64,000 bases of DNA from Alcanivorax sp. GTDB lineage: Bacteria; Pseudomonadota; Gammaproteobacteria; Pseudomonadales; Alcanivoracaceae. Below, one piece after another: positions 61,359 through 64,000 of this stretch. The translations under genes and the position numbers were made by a program. A model generated the notes under the pieces. It was not told where the DNA came from. It saw only the letters and a list, made by a program, of their open reading frames with translations, and ran no database searches. Location of the stretch: assembly GCF_019431375.1 (NCBI RefSeq), contig NZ_CP080267.1:2855933-2919932 (forward strand), read 5' to 3'. Numbering within the stretch: position 1 is the first letter of the stretch; the number at the start of each line of letters is the position of its first letter.

Positions 61359-61397
61359 GGGTATTGAATGACTAAAAGGTCTTGAAAGGATCAATCC

Positions 61398-62549
61398 GTG
61401 GACTTTTCTTTTAGCGAAGAACAAATCGCCTTCCGCGAAACCGCGCGTCATTTTTCTGAAAAAGAGCTGGCGCCGTTTGCTGCCGAGTGGGATGCAAAAA
61501 GTGTGTTTCCCAAAGAAGCGATTCGCAAAGCCGGTGAGTTGGGTTTTTGTTCCCTGTACTGCGATGAAACACACGGCGGCATGGGCCTCAGCCGCCTGGA
61601 TGCGGCGTTGATCTTTGAGCAACTTTCCCAGGGCTGCACCTCCACCACCGCCTTCATCACCATCCACAACATGGCCACCTGGATGCTCACCCGTTTTGGC
61701 AGTGATGTTATCCGGGCACGCTGGGCGGCCGATCTGATGAGTGGTGAAAAACTGGCGTCCTACTGCCTCACCGAACCGGGCGCCGGTTCCGATGCGGCCT
61801 CGTTGAGCACCACCGCCAAAAAAGACGGCGATGATTATGTGTTGAACGGTGCCAAGGCGTTTATCTCCGGGGCCGGCGATACCGATGTACTGGTGTTGAT
61901 GGCGCGCACCGGCGGGCCCGGGGCCGGTGGCATTTCCTGCTTTGCGGTGCCGGCGGATGCCCCTGGCGTCAGCTATGGCCGCAACGAAGCCAAGATGGGC
62001 TGGAAAAGCCAACCCACCCGGGCGGTGATTCTGGAAGACGCACGGATTTCCGCCGACTGCCTGATCGGTGAAGAAGGGCAGGGCTTTCGTATCGCCATGG
62101 CCGGCCTGGATGGTGGCCGCATCAATATCGCCAGCTGTTCCCTGGGCGCCGCCCAGGCAGCCCTGCGCCAGGCCCAGCAATACGTGCAGGAACGCAAACA
62201 GTTCGGCCAGGCCATCGGTGATTTCCAGACCGTGCAATTCACCCTGGCGGACATGGCTACAGAGCTGGTGGCCGCCCAGCAGATGGTGCGCCTGGCCGCC
62301 TGGAAACTGGATCAGAATCACGGCGACAAGAGCATGCTGTGCGCCATGGCCAAGCGCCTGGCCACGGACCTGTGCTTCAACGTCTGCAACCAGGCGCTGC
62401 AACTGCATGGCGGCTATGGCTATATCACTGAGTACCCGCTGGAGCGATACGTGCGCGATGCGCGGGTGCACCAGATTCTGGAAGGCACCAATGAAATCAT
62501 GCGCGTGATTATCGCGCGCAATGTGCTGAAAGATTTGTCGTTTCTGTAA
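61398..62549 (+). CDS. Acyl-CoA dehydrogenase, probable isobutyryl-CoA dehydrogenase
   Basis: 383 residues. ACAD signatures: YCLTEPGAGSDAASLSTTA (FAD/substrate), MGWKSQPTRAVILEDARI, and C-terminal QLHGGYGYITEYPLERYVRD with catalytic Glu in ILEGTNEIMRVI. Between mmsA and mmsB it most likely oxidises isobutyryl-CoA in valine breakdown (inference from context). Start ATG/GTG at 61398 (GTG GAC TTT TCT): the codon is GTG. Confidence 0.9.
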   Translation: MDFSFSEEQIAFRETARHFSEKELAPFAAEWDAKSVFPKEAIRKAGELGFCSLYCDETHGGMGLSRLDAALIFEQLSQGCTSTTAFITIHNMATWMLTRFGSDVIRARWAADLMSGEKLASYCLTEPGAGSDAASLSTTAKKDGDDYVLNGAKAFISGAGDTDVLVLMARTGGPGAGGISCFAVPADAPGVSYGRNEAKMGWKSQPTRAVILEDARISADCLIGEEGQGFRIAMAGLDGGRINIASCSLGAAQAALRQAQQYVQERKQFGQAIGDFQTVQFTLADMATELVAAQQMVRLAAWKLDQNHGDKSMLCAMAKRLATDLCFNVCNQALQLHGGYGYITEYPLERYVRDARVHQILEGTNEIMRVIIARNVLKDLSFL

Positions 62550-62551
62550 AG

Positions 62552-62634
62552 GGTCGGACGTCGGAGGTCTGACGTCGAACGACAAGAAAATCTTGAATGG
62601 GTTTAGCGTCAGACTTCCGACGTCAGACGTCAGG
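62552..62634. repeat. GTCGGAC-type heptamer cassette
   Basis: The left arm GTCGGAC, GTCGGAG, GTCTGAC, GTCGAAC (from about 62553) faces a right arm GTCAGAC, TTCCGAC, GTCAGAC, GTCAGG (about 62608-62634), 7-bp periodic. Related to 25499-25535. Confidence 0.8.
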
Positions 62635-62690
62635 CCCATCTCTAAACGCAAAAGAATATCCGCTCGGGAAAGCGGCAGGGAGAGACAACC

Positions 62691-63578
62691 ATGAAAATCG
62701 GATTCTTCGGTGTCGGTCATATGGGTGGGCCCATGGCGGCCAATCTGGTCAAGGCCGGCCATGAGGTGGTGGCTTTTGATCTGGTGCCGGAACTACTGCA
62801 GGCCGCCGTGAAAGACGGCGCCAAGGAAGCCGCCAGTGCCAGCGAAGCGGTGCAGGGCGCTGAAGTGGTTGTCAGCATGCTGCCCTCCGCCGGCGCGGTG
62901 CGCGGCCTTTATCTCGGCGACAACGGTGTACTGCCACACATTGATAAAAGCGCCCTGATCATCGACTGCTCCACCATCGATGCAGACACCGCCCGCGACG
63001 TGGCCGCCATTGCTCGTGAGCAGGGCAGGGTGATGATCGATGCGCCGGTCTCCGGCGGCGTCGGCGGTGCCAAGGCCGGCACGCTCACCTTTATCTGTGG
63101 CGGCCAGGAAGAGGCCATCGACCGGGCCCGCCCGGTGCTGGAATGCATGGGTGCCCAGGTGTTCCGTGCCGGTGACAACGGCGCCGGCCAACTGGCAAAA
63201 ATCTGCAACAACATGCTGCTGGCCATCCACATGATCGGCACTGCCGAAGCCCTGCAGATGGGCGCCGACCACGGCCTGGCCCCGGCAGTCCTCTCCGAGA
63301 TCATGAAAGCCAGCTCCGGCGACAATTGGTCCCTGGACAAGTACAACCCCTGGCCCGGCGTCATGGAAAACGTCCCGTCTTCCAAAGACTACGAAGGCGG
63401 CTTCGCAGTGAAGCTGATGAACAAGGACCTGGGCCTGGCCCTGCAAGCCGCCCTCAGCACCCAATCCGCTACCCCCATGGGCAATCTGGCAAAAAGCCTC
63501 TATGCGGCCCATGGAAACCATGGCTACTCCGAGAAAGACTTTTCCAGTATCCAGCGATTTTTTCGCCACAAGGAGTAA
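62691..63578 (+). CDS. mmsB: 3-hydroxyisobutyrate dehydrogenase
   Basis: 295 residues. NAD-binding FFGVGHMGGPMAANLVKAGH, substrate-binding DAPVSGGVGGAKAGTLTF, and catalytic Lys in GAGQLAKICNNMLLAIHM. Oxidises 3-hydroxyisobutyrate to methylmalonate semialdehyde, the MmsA substrate, completing the valine step pair. GGGAGAGAC precedes the ATG. Confidence 0.95.
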   Translation: MKIGFFGVGHMGGPMAANLVKAGHEVVAFDLVPELLQAAVKDGAKEAASASEAVQGAEVVVSMLPSAGAVRGLYLGDNGVLPHIDKSALIIDCSTIDADTARDVAAIAREQGRVMIDAPVSGGVGGAKAGTLTFICGGQEEAIDRARPVLECMGAQVFRAGDNGAGQLAKICNNMLLAIHMIGTAEALQMGADHGLAPAVLSEIMKASSGDNWSLDKYNPWPGVMENVPSSKDYEGGFAVKLMNKDLGLALQAALSTQSATPMGNLAKSLYAAHGNHGYSEKDFSSIQRFFRHKE

Positions 63579-63580
63579 AG

Positions 63581-63718
63581 CAGTTAACAGTTAACAGTGA
63601 ATAGTTAACAGCGCGCGAGAGAGCGTCACTCCAACTGAAATGAAAAAGGCCGCGCCCAAATCCGGGTGCGGCCTTTTTTTGTTTTTGCTGTTAACTGTTC
63701 ACTATTCACTGTTAACTA
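63581..63718. repeat. Heptamer-arm cassette with central terminator
   Basis: The left arm AGTTAAC, AGTTAAC, AGTGAAT, AGTTAAC (63582-63611) and the right arm TGTTAAC, TGTTCAC, TATTCAC, TGTTAAC (about 63689-63716). The centre is the terminator at 63643. The right arm holds the ectD stop codon. Same family as 8671-8832 and 15012-15171. Confidence 0.88.
63643..63680. terminator. Bidirectional Rho-independent terminator
   Basis: AAAAAGGCCGC-GCCC faces GGGTGCGGCCTTTTTTT, with A- and T-runs either side, between convergent mmsB and ectD. Confidence 0.9.
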
Positions 63719-64000
63719 TCGTCCGCTTGCCAAAGCCGATCCGGTTCATGCGCCAGAAACCGCGGGCGCCGTTTCTTCGCCGCGAAAGGTTCCACACAGG
63801 TGTTGTCGCGTCGGTTGAACACGAAGAACACATTGCTGCGCGGGTCCGGTGACATGTTGGCGTTGGAGCCGTGAAGGGTGTTGCAGTCAAACAGCAGCAG
63901 GCTGCCCGCCGGGCCGGTGGGGGCCTCGATGCCATAGCGGTCTATCATTTCTGTCAGCGCTTGTTCTGACGGCACACCGATCTGCTGGGTTTTCAGTGAT
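63712..64000 (-). CDS. ectD: Ectoine hydroxylase, C-terminal part
   Basis: Partial: 95 codons of the 3' end, open to the window edge. SLKTQQIGVPSEQ, GPAGSLLLFDCNTLHGSNAN (third iron-binding His) and PDPRSNVFFVFNRRDNT are typical of EctD, a 2-oxoglutarate/Fe dioxygenase making 5-hydroxyectoine for salt and heat tolerance. The end DRLWQADDS runs into a heptamer arm that provides the TAA. ectABC are not in the window. Confidence 0.92.
   Translation of the reverse strand, partial: SLKTQQIGVPSEQALTEMIDRYGIEAPTGPAGSLLLFDCNTLHGSNANMSPDPRSNVFFVFNRRDNTCVEPFAAKKRRPRFLAHEPDRLWQADDS

Overview
The window reads as chromosomal DNA of a hydrocarbon-degrading marine gammaproteobacterium, most likely Alcanivorax or a close relative (inference). 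The pointers are a rubredoxin/rubredoxin-reductase pair beside ubiC-ubiA and phoB-phoR, Pseudomonas-type gene order (chp/pil chemosensory genes, gshB, tonB3-like, yqgE, ruvX, pyrR-pyrB-pyrC'), an mmsR/mmsA/acyl-CoA dehydrogenase/mmsB valine-catabolism block, and the end of an ectoine hydroxylase gene. Coding DNA is GC-rich and genes are densely packed. No rRNA, tRNA, CRISPR array, transposase or prophage gene was recognised.

Layout. 1-5.7 kb: twitching-motility chemosensory operon on the minus strand (pilG, pilH, pilI, pilJ, pilK, partial chpA). 5.9-15.0 kb: gshB, a TonB-like gene, yqgE, ruvX, a lower-GC lipoprotein plus yceI/yceJ, then overlapping pyrR-pyrB-pyrC' with a degenerate dihydroorotase. 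15.2-21.4 kb: two thioredoxin-fold proteins, a DUF4136 lipoprotein, two genes of unknown function, a DUF4393-like gene and a DUF445 membrane protein. 21.4-24.8 kb: three related one-pass membrane proteins with long Pro/Val/Asp beta-type repeats, interrupted by a LysR gene. 24.9-29.1 kb: redox and detoxification genes (azoreductase, glutathionyl-hydroquinone reductase, pirin, FMN reductase, LOG protein) and a tiny YqaE/Pmp3 gene. 29.3-35.7 kb: phoR, phoB, ubiA, ubiC, rubA, rubredoxin reductase. 36-38.7 kb: a globin-coupled diguanylate cyclase and small envelope proteins. 38.7-43 kb: MATE exporter and znuB-znuC / znuA zinc uptake. 43.4-49.5 kb: mixed housekeeping genes, including homoserine kinase and an HSL-family esterase.

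49-57.4 kb is abnormal. A DUF2868 gene and its partner GTPase occur twice in tandem. The first GTPase copy is cut short, the second DUF2868 copy lacks its start and carries a 537-bp in-frame internal duplication, and the junction (about 51964-52751) is a collinear interleaving of two other parts of the locus. A DUF1963 gene just downstream is also partly duplicated. This may be a mis-assembly of sequence variants or a real rearrangement. 57.5-64 kb: two small heat-shock genes, mmsR, an mmsA broken by a 26-bp insertion, an acyl-CoA dehydrogenase, mmsB and the 3' end of ectD.

The most striking non-genic feature is a set of intergenic cassettes with one architecture: outer arms made of short tandem units (usually 7 bp) in inverted orientation around an inner GC-rich hairpin, often a terminator. 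Several sequence families share this plan, some arms have grown into 15-16 copy heptamer arrays, and arms supply stop codons or C-terminal tails to neighbouring genes. A separate 162-bp palindrome with perfect 19-bp ends lies in the presumed phoBR leader, between a good Pho box and the phoB start.
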